A DNA stretch of 64,000 nt from assembly GCF_004349065.1 (NCBI RefSeq), contig NZ_SMKZ01000010.1, positions 1 through 64,000 of the forward strand. The letters run 5' to 3'. The notes below the pieces were generated by a model. It was not told the origin of the DNA. It did not search any database and saw only the letters and a program-made list of their open reading frames with translations. The position numbers and the translations under genes were made by a program. Shown here piece by piece: positions 15,973 to 25,312 of the stretch. The stretch's first letter is position 1, and each line of letters starts with the position of its first letter. Origin of the DNA: Jiangella asiatica. GTDB lineage: Bacteria > Actinomycetota > Actinomycetes > Jiangellales > Jiangellaceae.

Positions 15973-16010
15973 GTCGGCGCGTGCGCGAGCTTGTCGGCGC
16001 GTGCGCGAGC
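15973..16010. repeat. 18-bp tandem duplication upstream of the GntR operon
   Basis: GTCGGCGCGTGCGCGAGC occurs at 15973-15990 and 15993-16010, a 20-bp period, about 90 bp upstream of the GntR start. It may be a duplicated operator half or simple slippage. Confidence 0.7.
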
Positions 16011-16039
16011 GGCTCTCCGGTCCGGCCGAGCACGACGGC

Positions 16040-16200
16040 TCCATCCGCATCGCCGTCGCCACCGGGCATCGCCCCGAATACCGAGCACCTCGGCCTCGGA
16101 GACGATCGGGCTCGACCCAGGCCTGAGACTGAGCGTGGACGAGACGATGCTCGTCGAGGGCACCGATCGGCTCTACGTCGTGGGGGACGCTCCGTACTCG
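16040..16200 (+). pseudogene. Remnant of an FAD/NAD(P) pyridine nucleotide-disulfide oxidoreductase
   Basis: Three frames in succession read VATGHRPEY, then NTEHLGL, then ETIGLDPGLRLSVDETMLVE and GTDRLYVVGDA. Joined, this matches the 'ATGRRPNTxxLGLETVGLxPG...VDDTxRVxGxxxLYAVGD' segment of dihydrolipoamide dehydrogenase-like oxidoreductases, including the FAD-binding GD motif. At least two frameshifts break it and the remaining domains are absent. It lies between the GntR gene and the right direct repeat, adding to signs of decay in this interval. Confidence 0.65.
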
Positions 16201-16509
16201 TCACGCGCCCTCGGGACCGTCCGGCGGACGGCCGCCGACGGGTGGGGTTGCTGCCCGGCGCCGTGGGACTCACACCGCCTGGCCAGTACTCGACCTCTCC
16301 ACATCTCTGAGTGGCCACGCCCAACGTCGTCCGGGCGCGGTCGCCGCGTGTTCCTCCCGACGGCTGTATGAAGCGTTCAAGCGCTGCGAACCAACCGTCG
16401 ACCAGCGTCGCCCCCCGGCACCAGGACACGCCCGCGCGTGTGCCGTGGTTGATGCGGGCCCACTTGTCTGGGTCGCCACATGGCGTATGAGCTGCGGTTC
16501 TGTGGAGTG

Positions 16510-16532
16510 AGCGCAGTAAGGTTCGAACCTAC
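16510..16532 (-). other. tRNA-like 3' fragment (T-arm), possible attachment-site scar
   Basis: On the minus strand, GTAGG-TTCGAAC-CTTAC (16532-16516) folds as a tRNA T-arm, followed by TGCGCTCA as in a 3' acceptor strand plus discriminator. No anticodon or D-arm pairs upstream and CCA is replaced by CTC. Such 3' tRNA halves are left at the ends of integrated elements. The adjacent direct repeat starts about 6 bp further on. Confidence 0.45.
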
Positions 16533-16537
16533 GACCG

Positions 16538-16651
16538 CTGGTTGTAAGGCTGCACGACAACGCCTCATACAGCCACTACCAGCAACAACAGTCACGACGA
16601 CAGCTGCACCACATGCTACAGCCACCCTCGTTCCACTCCATTTCGCACCAC
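16538..16651 (+). repeat. Right copy of the diverged 114-bp direct repeat
   Basis: Aligns with 11368-11481 in the same orientation, with a few single-base indels. The interval between the copies (about 5.1 kb) holds the five-gene cyclase operon and an oxidoreductase remnant. The rest of 16200-16950 shows no recognisable gene. Confidence 0.8.
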
Positions 16652-16955
16652 GTCAGTGCACTGACCACGGATCCGCACTGCGGGCGCGCGACCGCATCTA
16701 GGCAGTGGACCGACCACGCCCGGCCCCGCGACCTGCGGATCAGAAAGGCCGCATGACACCGCCGAATATGGCCACTACCAGTAACGATGGTTTCATCCGG
16801 ACCCCTTCTTGGAGCGCAACAACCACACTGGTTGACCTCAGTTGATGCCACGAACCATGCCACACGGATCGCTCGGCCGGTTGACGACGTCGGTGAAGTT
16901 TCGGGACGCCAACCCGCTGCGGCCGAGGTCACCTGTTGCCTTGGAGGACGCAAGT

Positions 16956-16999
16956 GCGGCGGTTGTGCCCGACCTCAGAGGACGAGGCACAACCGCCGC
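16956..16999 (-). terminator. 14-bp stem hairpin downstream of the LPXTG gene
   Basis: GCGGCGGTTGTGCC (16956-16969) pairs perfectly with GGCACAACCGCCGC (16986-16999) across a 16-nt loop. It lies 36 bp beyond the stop codon of the minus-strand surface-protein gene, which it probably terminates. Confidence 0.7.
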
Positions 17000-17034
17000 G
17001 GATTGGATCAGATCAGCCGGTCAATCGTTCCTGC

Positions 17035-20000
17035 TCACTGCAGCCGCTCGCGTCGACGAAGCGTGGCAGCGACGGCCAGCCCACCGATCACCATTGCGAA
17101 TCCGCTGAGCAGGAGCCATGTGGTGAGGTTGGCGCCTGTGTCAGGCAGGTCCGGATCGTCGCCCGAGGGCTCCTGCACCGGGTGCTCGGTACACAGCAGG
17201 TTGGTTTCGACGCATTCGCTGGGCGGTTCCTCACCGGTTGGCGTAAGGAAGTTCTCCAACAGACCGTCACCCTGCTCGTCGTAGGGCTCGACACGAACGG
17301 TGTACGTGACGGTGACGGTCTGACCGGCGGCGAGCGTGCCGGTGATCGTATAGGCGCCGTCCTCGATGTCGGATACGGCCAGCGCCGCGTCGGATGCGGT
17401 CGGCCCCTCCAGCAGTGCGGTGTCGTCCGCTACACCCGCGGCGTGGTCGGTGTAGTCGACCTCGGCCGGCCCCTCGCCCGGATTGGCGAAGGTGAGCGTG
17501 TAGGTCACCTTGTCACCGGGCTGCAGTTCGGTTCCGGACTCCGGGTCCGCAGACTTTTCCACTACCAGGTTCCCGACCGGGTGGGTGGTGCAGTCCGGAT
17601 CCTCGTCCTCCGCCGGCTCGCAGACCGGTTCCGTCGGCGGCTCTTCCTGGGGGTCGAGCAGGAAGTTCGCGAGGATGTCGTCGCCGCGCTCTGCTGCATC
17701 GCGCACCCGAACCGTGTAGCTGACGGTGACAGTCTGCCCGGCCGCGAGTTCACCGGTGATGTGGATCCGGTCCTCCTCGTCCGGACCGGTCGCCGTCAGC
17801 GCCGGGTCGGATGCCGTCGGGGCGCTCACGAAGTCGGCGTCGTCGAACACGTGGGTCAGGTCGTCGACCCTGTCGACGAGGCCGGCGGCCTCGCCGATGT
17901 TGGTGAACGTGAGCGTGTAGGTCAGCTCCTGCCCTGCATTGACCGGTGTCGTGCTCTCCGGATCGGCGGACTTGGTGTCCTCGATCTCACCGATCGGCGT
18001 CACCGTGCAGTCGGGCTCTTCTCCCTCGGCGGGTTCGCACGGCGGCACCTCACAGTCCGGATCGGCCGGGTCGCACACCTCTTCGCCGGGCGGGATGAGG
18101 AAGTTCGCCGCGACGTTGTCCCCGCGCTCGCCGTCTGGCCGCAGTGTCACCTGGTAGGTGACGGTGACCGTTTGGTCAGGCTGCAGGGTCCCGGTGATGG
18201 TGAACTGTCCGTTCTCGATCGCCGACACGCTCAGTGCGGGATCGCTCGCCACTGGGGGCGAGGTGACGTCGGCGTCGTCCAGCACGTGGGTCAGGTTGTC
18301 GACCTTGTCGACCTGGCCGGCAGCCGAGCCGGTGTTGGTGAACGTCAGCGTGTAGGTCAGAACCGTTCCGGCGCCCACCGGATCATCGGATGCCTCGACC
18401 GACTTGCTGTCCTCGATGTCCGGCCAGGGAAGCTCAACGGTTGCGCACGGGTCGGTGTCGGGCGCGGCCTCTTCCTCCGGGATACACGCTGTGTTGATCA
18501 GCACCTGGTCGCCTTCACCGGTGTAGGTGACCGTGTAGGTGATAGTCACCGACTCCCCGGAGGCCAGTTCGCCCCCCCAGGTGATTTCGGGCTCGGTGAA
18601 ATCCAGGGCGCCCGGTCGGTCGGCCGTCAACGTGGACTCGTCGAGCGTGGCGTCATCCAGCACGTCGGACACGTCGTCGACCACCGGTGCCGGCGCGGTG
18701 GCGGTGTAGTCGCCGGGCCCGACGTTGGTGGCGACCACGGTATATGTCACCGTCCCGCCCACCTCGGGCAGTTCGGCCGTGTCGGCGACCTTGTCGATAA
18801 TCAGCCACGGCAGCTCGAACTCGATCTCGTCACATGGCAACCCGGTTTCCGGGTCGAGCCCGTCTTCGTTGGGCGGGTCGCACTCGGGCGTCGGCGGAAC
18901 GTCACAGCCCGGGTCTGCGGGGTCACACGGCGGCACGAACACCACGTTGCGCACCAACCCGTCGCCATCACCGGTCAACGTCACCTCGTACGTGACGGTG
19001 ACCGAATCACCGGCGACCAGCTCGCCGGTCCACGACACCATCGGGTCGGCGAAGGCCAGCGAGCCCTGCCGGTCAGCGGACAGCGACGACTCGTCCAGGG
19101 TCGCGTCGTCGAGAACGCCCGTGAGATCGTCCAGCAGAACTGCCGGCGCCTCGGCCGTGTAGTCCCCGGTGCCGACGTTGGTCAACGTCACCGTGTACCT
19201 CACCGTGTCGCCTGGACGAGAATCCGCGGTGGCGTCCGAGGTCTTGTCCACGTCCAGTTCGCGGGAAGCAATCCGGATCTCTTCGAACTCGTCGATGGTG
19301 TGGTAGGTCCAGTCGTCGATCTGGCGAACGTCGCCCCAGCTGCCGGACTCGCCGGTGTTGTCGTTGCCCAGCTGCGGCACGTCACTGCAGTCCCAGCCAT
19401 GGACGCCGCCGGTGCTGTCCACGCCGCCGGTGCCATCGGTCTGCGGCGTGGTGCAGTCTCGACCCGAGTCAAGGAGTTCGGTGTCGTTCCAGTACAGCGT
19501 GGACGATCCGGCGTCCGGGCCGTTGAGCGCCTGCACCTCCAGGCCGCCACGGGTCTCCACGTCATTGTTGACGAAGTGGATCTCACCGACCTGGTCGATC
19601 GCGACCCGCGCGCCAAGCTCCTGCGTTGCAGGGATCGGGTTGCCCAGGCCGTCGAGACCGTCGAACGGCACCGTGACCGTGCCGTCCTGGGTCACTGCCA
19701 CCGGCACCGTGACATCTTCCGGATCGGTGTAGTCCCCGTCGTTGTTGACGTCCACCTGCACGTTGAGCTGGCCGGTGAAGTTCACCACGTCGAACGTGAA
19801 CTCGCCGCTCTGTACCGTGGCGCTGTCGGGTGTGAAAGAGAGGTTGGACAGATCCGGCAGCTCCACAGCCGGCTGCAGCCACACGGTCGATCCGTCCCAC
19901 AGCTGCGCGGTGGCCGGCAGGGCCGGGTCCGGGTTCTCGAAGAAGATCTTGTAGGGATCGCCGCATTCGCCCAGCGGCGGGACCCATAGCCGGCCTGTGT

Positions 20001-21063
20001 CGGCGTCATTCCCAACGGAGTCCATACTCTCGTACGCCGAAACGCAGCTGTCGAGCTGGGCCACGCCGGTCGCGTCCGACGAGAAGACCGAGTCGATGCC
20101 GTTGAAGTCGGTATACGTCGCCTCGTACAGGAACCCGTGCTCGCTCTGGTACCAGAAGGTGAAATCCGAGGGCGTGGCCGTAGAGACCTGCGTCATCGCG
20201 TATCGCTCCGAGTAGACACGCCCGTCGATCGTCGCCGCACCACTCTGCACCTGGATGTCCCACTCGTACCTGTCACCCGTGGCAGCGACCGGTTCGAAGT
20301 CGACCTGCCAGACACCTTCCGTGCTCGACGTCAGATCCGTCCACGAGCATCCGCTGCCGGCCGGGTCGGCTTCCAAGGCTGTACATGTCTGAACCACGCC
20401 ACCAGGGCCCCGAACCGTGATCTCCACGTCCCCGGCGTTGGTGGCGTTTCCGACCTTGGCGAAGTCGATGTCGATGTTCTCGCCGGCGCCGACATAGGCA
20501 TAGAAGGTGTTGTCCTGCCGCACTGCTGTCCCGACCGGGTTCACCGATGTCGGCGACACGATGGTTTCGCCGTCCGTGGTCTCTTCAGCGGGCTGAAGGT
20601 CCACTGCGTCGTCCTCGCCGCGTACAGCCTGCCGCACTGGCTCCGGTTCGTCGCTCTCCGCAGAGACCCCCGTACTCTGCGGCTCGCTCCATTCGTCGGA
20701 GGCCGTGGCGGGTTCCTCGACCGACCCGCTCAGATCTTGCGCTGGAGCGCCCGTCTCTTCCTCCGGTTCGGCGGTTACGGCGCCATCACCTTCGGGAGTT
20801 TCAGGCAAGCTCGACGCCGACTCGTCGTCGTAAGCAGAAGGCGCCGCGCCTGTCTCATCTGGCGCCGGAGCGGAAGCGGCCTGCGCGTTGATCGGCAACG
20901 CCGCGAGGAGTAGTGAGCTCAGAATGCCCAATACGAGCATGCCGGCCGATGGCCGCCGAAGCGCCGCAACAACTCGCCTCACAAGATCCGTCGGAACAAG
21001 AGCTGCGCCGTCGCGGCCCCACCTGCGTCGACCGCGATACCTTCCTCGATGGCGCGTTGTCAT
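17035..21063 (-). CDS. LPXTG-anchored surface protein with five DUF11-type repeats
   Basis: 1342 residues. A long signal peptide with basic head ends near residue 62 (MLVLGILSSLLLAALPINAQ). An acidic Pro/Glu-rich stalk (about 65-165) precedes a large N-terminal region (about 170-600) and five repeated beta-sandwich domains beginning near 604, 756, 883, 1026 and 1166, each with a DKT/DKV/EDSK/EDTK/VEKS start and a '(T)YT(L/V)...TN.G' strand, as in DUF11-type isopeptide-like adhesin repeats. The C-terminus has LPDTG at about 1306, a hydrophobic helix and RRRERLQ: a sortase sorting signal. ATG 21063 is preceded by GAGGAC. A role in adhesion or as a cell-surface stalk is inferred from architecture. 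A sortase gene is present at 41956 but is not linked to it. Confidence 0.87.
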   Translation of the reverse strand: MTTRHRGRYRGRRRWGRDGAALVPTDLVRRVVAALRRPSAGMLVLGILSSLLLAALPINAQAASAPAPDETGAAPSAYDDESASSLPETPEGDGAVTAEPEEETGAPAQDLSGSVEEPATASDEWSEPQSTGVSAESDEPEPVRQAVRGEDDAVDLQPAEETTDGETIVSPTSVNPVGTAVRQDNTFYAYVGAGENIDIDFAKVGNATNAGDVEITVRGPGGVVQTCTALEADPAGSGCSWTDLTSSTEGVWQVDFEPVAATGDRYEWDIQVQSGAATIDGRVYSERYAMTQVSTATPSDFTFWYQSEHGFLYEATYTDFNGIDSVFSSDATGVAQLDSCVSAYESMDSVGNDADTGRLWVPPLGECGDPYKIFFENPDPALPATAQLWDGSTVWLQPAVELPDLSNLSFTPDSATVQSGEFTFDVVNFTGQLNVQVDVNNDGDYTDPEDVTVPVAVTQDGTVTVPFDGLDGLGNPIPATQELGARVAIDQVGEIHFVNNDVETRGGLEVQALNGPDAGSSTLYWNDTELLDSGRDCTTPQTDGTGGVDSTGGVHGWDCSDVPQLGNDNTGESGSWGDVRQIDDWTYHTIDEFEEIRIASRELDVDKTSDATADSRPGDTVRYTVTLTNVGTGDYTAEAPAVLLDDLTGVLDDATLDESSLSADRQGSLAFADPMVSWTGELVAGDSVTVTYEVTLTGDGDGLVRNVVFVPPCDPADPGCDVPPTPECDPPNEDGLDPETGLPCDEIEFELPWLIIDKVADTAELPEVGGTVTYTVVATNVGPGDYTATAPAPVVDDVSDVLDDATLDESTLTADRPGALDFTEPEITWGGELASGESVTITYTVTYTGEGDQVLINTACIPEEEAAPDTDPCATVELPWPDIEDSKSVEASDDPVGAGTVLTYTLTFTNTGSAAGQVDKVDNLTHVLDDADVTSPPVASDPALSVSAIENGQFTITGTLQPDQTVTVTYQVTLRPDGERGDNVAANFLIPPGEEVCDPADPDCEVPPCEPAEGEEPDCTVTPIGEIEDTKSADPESTTPVNAGQELTYTLTFTNIGEAAGLVDRVDDLTHVFDDADFVSAPTASDPALTATGPDEEDRIHITGELAAGQTVTVSYTVRVRDAAERGDDILANFLLDPQEEPPTEPVCEPAEDEDPDCTTHPVGNLVVEKSADPESGTELQPGDKVTYTLTFANPGEGPAEVDYTDHAAGVADDTALLEGPTASDAALAVSDIEDGAYTITGTLAAGQTVTVTYTVRVEPYDEQGDGLLENFLTPTGEEPPSECVETNLLCTEHPVQEPSGDDPDLPDTGANLTTWLLLSGFAMVIGGLAVAATLRRRERLQ

Positions 21064-21672
21064 GTCCTCGCTCCCCTCAGCTGCCAATCAACCTCGGCCC
21101 CGGCCACAGGATCGCTATGCGGAATGACGGCAAGGCAACACACGAGTGCGAAGACACGCCGACCAAACAATGCGAAAGATCCATGGAAGCCCACGGCAAG
21201 CACGATCCTCCGACTCACCGATCCTTATGCCAATGTGCGATTTCCTATTGATAGGGCCAAGCAGGGCTACTCAAACAGGCCGAATTTTGGGTGTCAAGGG
21301 GTTTGCGATCTTCGATTCACGGTACTAAGAATGCTTGGCGAAGCGAGGCACACCGTCACGCAATTGGAAATTTCGGACGTTCAAGACTGTCACGACCGCG
21401 ACACATGCATCTCCGCGTCGCGATTAATCGCACACAAAGAACCAGGTCACGGCCATGGTCGATTCGGCTAGCCTCGAACGAGGCACGGAATGTCGCTTAT
21501 TGCACAGCAATCGCTTTGCCGGCCCTTCGTGTTTACACATAGAGCGTACTTATGTGGTTTACACCTATGCCACTTCTCAGACTCAAATCTGCCCGCCCGC
21601 CTGCATTCGCGTCCCGCCCACCCATGCGCGGGCACCACCGAACGCATCAAGCGCGTATTCCGCAGCAAGCTC
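21064..21672. other. Lower-GC intergenic stretch, no gene recognised
   Basis: About 600 bp upstream of the surface-protein gene. Base composition is clearly less GC-rich than the surroundings (for example 21241-21600, with runs such as GAATTTTGGG and GCGATTAATCG). No open frame shows a family resemblance. It probably contains the surface-protein promoter and foreign DNA connected with the IS3 remnant next to it. Confidence 0.5.
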
Positions 21673-21927
21673 CGCTCCGGCCAGCGACGGCCCGCTGAGC
21701 GTCGGTCGGGCCGCCGGAAACAACGCCGCGATGGAGTCGTTTTCGCCCTGCTGCAGAGCAACGTCCTGGACCGACGTCGCTGGGCCAGCCGCCACGAGCT
21801 ACGCCTGGCGATCATCACCTGGATCGAACGCACCTACCGCCGCCGACGCCGCCAGGCCCGTCTCGGTCGACTCAAACCCATCGAATACGAGACGATCAAC
21901 ACCACTCAGGTCGCACTCGCCGCCTGA
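21673..21927 (+). pseudogene. IS3-family transposase (OrfB) C-terminal remnant, frameshifted
   Basis: One frame gives SVGRAAGNNAAMESF. After a frameshift near 21742 the match continues as FALLQSNVLDRRRWASRHEL, RLAIITWIERTYRRRRRQAR and LGRLKPIEYETINTTQVALA to a normal stop at 21927. This is the last third of an IS3-type DDE transposase, including the catalytic-Glu region 'NAAMESF..LLQ' and the RRRRQARLGRLTPIE tail. The N-terminal D-D part and terminal inverted repeats are not visible, so the element is dead. It sits beside a low-GC pocket and a second gene remnant. Confidence 0.8.
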
Positions 21928-21989
21928 GAACCGCTGTCACCTACTCGTGCAGCAGACCTTGCTTCATATGGTGCGGGTGTCGGCGTCCC

Positions 21990-22130
21990 GCTCAGAGATC
22001 GGATGATGCTCCGGGTGATCCAGTACGGAGAGGTGATGGCATTGCCGACCACCACTGCGTGCGCGCCGGCGTCGACGGCACGCCGTATCGTTTCGGTGCT
22101 TCTGTAAGCCGGCCAGCGCCCACCGATCGG
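21990..22130 (-). pseudogene. C-terminal remnant of an N-acetylmannosamine-6-phosphate 2-epimerase (NanE-like)
   Basis: About 44 residues on the minus strand read RWPAYRSTETIRRAVDAGAH then AVVVGNAITSPYWITRSII. NanE proteins end with this TIM-barrel phosphate-binding segment ('GAxAVVVGxAITxPxxIT'). Nothing upstream of it is preserved: the preceding sequence is the end of the ABC permease gene, so the epimerase was truncated by rearrangement. It lies directly downstream of a sugar ABC operon in the same direction, hinting that this operon once included amino-sugar catabolism. Confidence 0.6.
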
Positions 22131-22138
22131 CTGCTTCG

Positions 22139-23047
22139 TCAACCTTTGAGCCCTCCGGCGGTCAACCCGCCGATGATCTTCCGCTGGAAGATCAAGACCA
22201 CGATGATCAGCGGGATGGTGACCACGACGCCGGCCGCCATGATCGGCCCGAACGGTTGCTCGAGTTCGCTGCCGCCGGTGAAGCGCGCGATCGCGACCGT
22301 GACCGGCTGCGAGGCGAGGGTGAGGCTGAAGGTGTTCGCCATCAGGAACTCGTTCCAGGCGATGATGAACACGAGGATCGCGGTGGTGAAGACGGCAGGA
22401 GCGGCGAGCGGCAGCACGATGCGCGCGAACGCTGTGAGGGGCGTACATCCGTCCACCTGCGCCGCCTGTTCGAGCTCCCACGGTAGTTGCCGGAAGTAGC
22501 TGTACAGCACCCAGATGGCGAACGGCAGCCCGAAGCTCACGTACGGAAGCACCAGCGCCTGGTAGGTGTCTATCCACCCCCATTCGGTGAAGAGCTGGAA
22601 CAGCGGCGGGACGATCGCGATGTGCGGGAACATCGACGTCGCCAGAACGATGCCCATGACGAGGCCGCGCCGCTTGATCGGCAGGCGGGCCGCCGCGTAT
22701 GCGGCCAGGGTGCCCACGATCAGGGCGATGACCGTCGTAGTGCCGGCCACGATGAGGCTGTTGCGCAGCGCGTAGAGGAGGTTGTGCGAGCCCTGGAAGA
22801 TCGTCTCGAAGTTGAGCAGCGACGGAGATGCCGGCACGAGCGAGTTGCTCAGGATGGCCGACGGCCCCTTCAAGCTCGAGACGATCATCCAGTACATGGG
22901 GAACAGGCACCACATGGCGAGGACGGCGAAGCCCACCAGCTGACCGAGCACCACCAGCGTGCGCCGCCGGCGGCGCGCAGGCGCCACGGCACGGCGAGCC
23001 CGTGCTCCGGTACGGGCACCCACGGATACGTCCGCGGTCGTGGTCAT
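22139..23047 (-). CDS. Sugar ABC transporter permease, MalG type
   Basis: 302 residues with six membrane helices and the EAA loop PWELEQAAQVDGCTPLTAF, ending ...GLTAGGLKG as usual for CUT1 MalG-like permeases. The ATG overlaps the stop of the MalF-type gene (ATGA), so they are translationally coupled. It is the last intact gene of a seven-gene minus-strand operon; no ATP-binding subunit is encoded nearby, so a shared ATPase of MsiK type elsewhere in the genome is presumably used. Confidence 0.93.
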   Translation of the reverse strand: MTTTADVSVGARTGARARRAVAPARRRRRTLVVLGQLVGFAVLAMWCLFPMYWMIVSSLKGPSAILSNSLVPASPSLLNFETIFQGSHNLLYALRNSLIVAGTTTVIALIVGTLAAYAAARLPIKRRGLVMGIVLATSMFPHIAIVPPLFQLFTEWGWIDTYQALVLPYVSFGLPFAIWVLYSYFRQLPWELEQAAQVDGCTPLTAFARIVLPLAAPAVFTTAILVFIIAWNEFLMANTFSLTLASQPVTVAIARFTGGSELEQPFGPIMAAGVVVTIPLIIVVLIFQRKIIGGLTAGGLKG

Positions 23048-23979
23048 CCGCCACTCCCTTCCCTGTCCGATGCGAAGACCTTCACCCCGCACAGCCGGAT
23101 GATCAGGAACGCTGCAGCGAAGATCAGCATGAACGTCAGGGTGGACAGGGCCGACCCATAGCCGAACTTCGCCTGGTCGATGGCGTGCTCGTAGGTGAAC
23201 AGGGACAAGGTGGCGGTTCCGTTGGCGCCGTTCGTGAGGATGGCCGGCGTGTCGTACATCCGCATGAGGTCCAGGACGCGGAACAGCATCGCCACCAGGA
23301 TGGCGGGCGCCACCAGCGGCAGGGTGATGCTGCGGAAGCGACGTACCGCTCCGGCGCCGTCGATCTTGGCGGACTCGTAGAGATCTTTGGGAATCAACTG
23401 CAGGCCGGCGAGGACCAGGAGGCCGACAAAGGGCGCCGTCTTCCAGACGTCGATGAGCACGACGGCGGTCCGGGCCGGGGTTGTCTCCCCCGTCCAGAGG
23501 ATCTGCCGTCCCAGCAGCTCGTTGACGATGCCATTGGGGGTGAGCATCCACTTCCACAGCACCGCCGCGACGGCCGTGGGAATGGCCCAAGGCACCAAGA
23601 TCATTGCCCGAACCAAGCCGCGAAACACGCCGAGATGGCTCATGACGAGCGCCATCGCCACGCCGATCACCAACTCCAGGCCGCCGGCCGCGACGGTGAA
23701 CAGCGCCGTGTCGCGGACGGCGGCCCAGAACTGGACGGCGTCGCTTCCCCACAATGCGCGGGCATAGTTGTCGAACCCGACCAGGTGGGTCTGCCCGGTG
23801 ATGCTGTCCGAGAAGAGGGACAGACGCAGGGCCCACACGATCGGATAGCCCACCATGAGCGTGAGCAGGATGGCGGTGGGCAGCAAAAGCCGCCGGCCGA
23901 GGCGACGCTCAGCCTGATGCTGGGGCAGCCCGCTCGACCTGGAGCTGTGCCGCGCCACGGTGGTTGTCGCCGCAGACAT
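23044..23979 (-). CDS. Sugar ABC transporter permease, MalF type
   Basis: 311 residues. Six membrane helices after a short basic N-terminus, and the EAA motif PKDLYESAKIDGAGAVRRFR that contacts the ATPase. CUT1 family heterodimer partner of the next gene. Starts 11 bp after the binding-protein stop; ends in an ATGA overlap with the MalG-type gene. The co-transcribed GH13 enzyme and sugar-acid enzymes suggest an oligosaccharide or glycoside substrate. Confidence 0.93.
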   Translation of the reverse strand: MSAATTTVARHSSRSSGLPQHQAERRLGRRLLLPTAILLTLMVGYPIVWALRLSLFSDSITGQTHLVGFDNYARALWGSDAVQFWAAVRDTALFTVAAGGLELVIGVAMALVMSHLGVFRGLVRAMILVPWAIPTAVAAVLWKWMLTPNGIVNELLGRQILWTGETTPARTAVVLIDVWKTAPFVGLLVLAGLQLIPKDLYESAKIDGAGAVRRFRSITLPLVAPAILVAMLFRVLDLMRMYDTPAILTNGANGTATLSLFTYEHAIDQAKFGYGSALSTLTFMLIFAAAFLIIRLCGVKVFASDREGSGG

Positions 23980-23990
23980 CGTCGGCCCGC

Positions 23991-25271
23991 CTACATGTTC
24001 TCGATCGCGTCGATGAGCGCTGCCTGCAGGTCGCGGACTGCGTCCGCCGGATCGGTCTCGCCCTGCAGCACGGCGTAGGAGGCGTCCTGAACGGCCAGCG
24101 AGATCGCGCTCCAAGCCGGCGACTTGGGCAGCGGTCGGGCATTCGCGAGCGCTTCTTTCAAGGCTGGCAAGTACGGGAACTGCTCCACCAGCTCGGGGTC
24201 GTCGTACAGCTCGGCCACGACGGGCGAGAGGCTGCCGTCGGCCAGCAACGACCGTTGCGCCTCCGGCTCGAGCAGCCACACCGCGAAGTCCCGGGCGGTG
24301 TCCTTGTGCTCGCCATAGGTACTGACCGCCATGTTCCAGCCGCCCAAGGCGCTCGTGCCGGGGCCGTCGATGCCCGGCAGCGGCGCCACGTCGAACTTCC
24401 CCGCCACGACATTGCCGTCGCCTGCGGTGCTCGCCAGCTTGTGCATGTAGGGCCAGTTGCGCAGGAAGAGCAGGCGTCCTTGCTGGAACGCCGTCCGGCC
24501 CTCCTCCTCGGCATAGGTGATCGCCTCCCGCGAGATCCACCCCTCCTCGAACGCGTCTTGCAGCAACTGCAGCCCGGCAGCTGCCTCGGGCGTATCGACG
24601 GCCGGCGCTCCGGAGTCGTCGAGGATGTCGCCGCCGGCGGCGTTGATGGCCTCCTGAACGTTGACGGTCAGACCGTCGTACTTGGCGAACTGGCCGGCGT
24701 AGCAACCCATGTCCTCGGCTTCGGCGATGTCGCAGTACTCCATGAGCTCGCCGAACGTGCCCGGCGGCTCGGGCACCAGGTCGGACCTGTAGTAGAGCAA
24801 GCCGGCGTCGGTGTACAGCGGCAATGCGTACAACGTGTCCTCGTACCGGGCCGTGTCGAGCGGCGCCTCGAGCAGTTCGGCGTCCGGCAGACTCTCCTCC
24901 GGGATCTCCTCGATCCAATCTCGGGCGGCGAACTCGGAGACCCAGACGTTGTTGGTCATGATGAGATCGAATTCGCTGCTCCGTGCTTGCATGTTCTGCA
25001 CGATCTGGGCGCGCGTCTCGTCCGAGCTCTGAGGCTGCTCGATCAGCTCCACTTGTTCGGTCGGATTCTCCTCGTTCCATCGGTCAGCCAGATGCTGGAA
25101 GACGCCAGTGGTGTCCGGCCGGGAGGCGACGGTGATCGGGCCGCGGTCGCCGGCCTCGCTGTCGCCGGAGCCGTCCCCGGCGCCGTCGCCGGGGGTGGAC
25201 CCCGCGCAGCTTGTCAGGGCGGCCAGCCCCGCGGCGGTCACGGTGATGGCGTATACGATGCGGTTTCTCAT
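23991..25271 (-). CDS. Sugar ABC transporter substrate-binding lipoprotein
   Basis: 426 residues. Lipoprotein signal with lipobox LTSC (Cys22), followed by a Gly/Asp/Ser linker and a solute-binding protein family 1 fold: VASRPDTTGVFQHLADRWNE, SEFDLIMTNNVWVSEFA, YALPLYTDAGLLYYRSD, and the late SALGGWNMAVSTYGEHKDTA hinge region. It binds the sugar ligand at the outer membrane face and delivers it to the two permeases encoded just downstream. It follows the GH13 gene by 41 bp. Ligand identity is not readable; MalE-like family proteins of this type take alpha-glucosides and related oligosaccharides. Confidence 0.92.
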   Translation of the reverse strand: MRNRIVYAITVTAAGLAALTSCAGSTPGDGAGDGSGDSEAGDRGPITVASRPDTTGVFQHLADRWNEENPTEQVELIEQPQSSDETRAQIVQNMQARSSEFDLIMTNNVWVSEFAARDWIEEIPEESLPDAELLEAPLDTARYEDTLYALPLYTDAGLLYYRSDLVPEPPGTFGELMEYCDIAEAEDMGCYAGQFAKYDGLTVNVQEAINAAGGDILDDSGAPAVDTPEAAAGLQLLQDAFEEGWISREAITYAEEEGRTAFQQGRLLFLRNWPYMHKLASTAGDGNVVAGKFDVAPLPGIDGPGTSALGGWNMAVSTYGEHKDTARDFAVWLLEPEAQRSLLADGSLSPVVAELYDDPELVEQFPYLPALKEALANARPLPKSPAWSAISLAVQDASYAVLQGETDPADAVRDLQAALIDAIENM

Positions 25272-25312
25272 GGGCAGCTACCTTCCGTGGCGAAATGCGC
25301 GGACGGGCGGGC

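Noticed and set aside
16497-16570. A second complete tRNA gene on the minus strand
   Set aside because: Only a T-arm and part of an acceptor strand fold; no anticodon stem or D-arm pairs, and CCA is not encoded, so only a fragment is reported.
16936-19989. A 1017-codon open frame on the plus strand opposite the LPXTG gene
   Set aside because: It is the antisense shadow of a repetitive, GC-rich gene; composition is Arg/Gly/Val-rich with no domain, while the minus strand has signal peptide, repeats and LPDTG.
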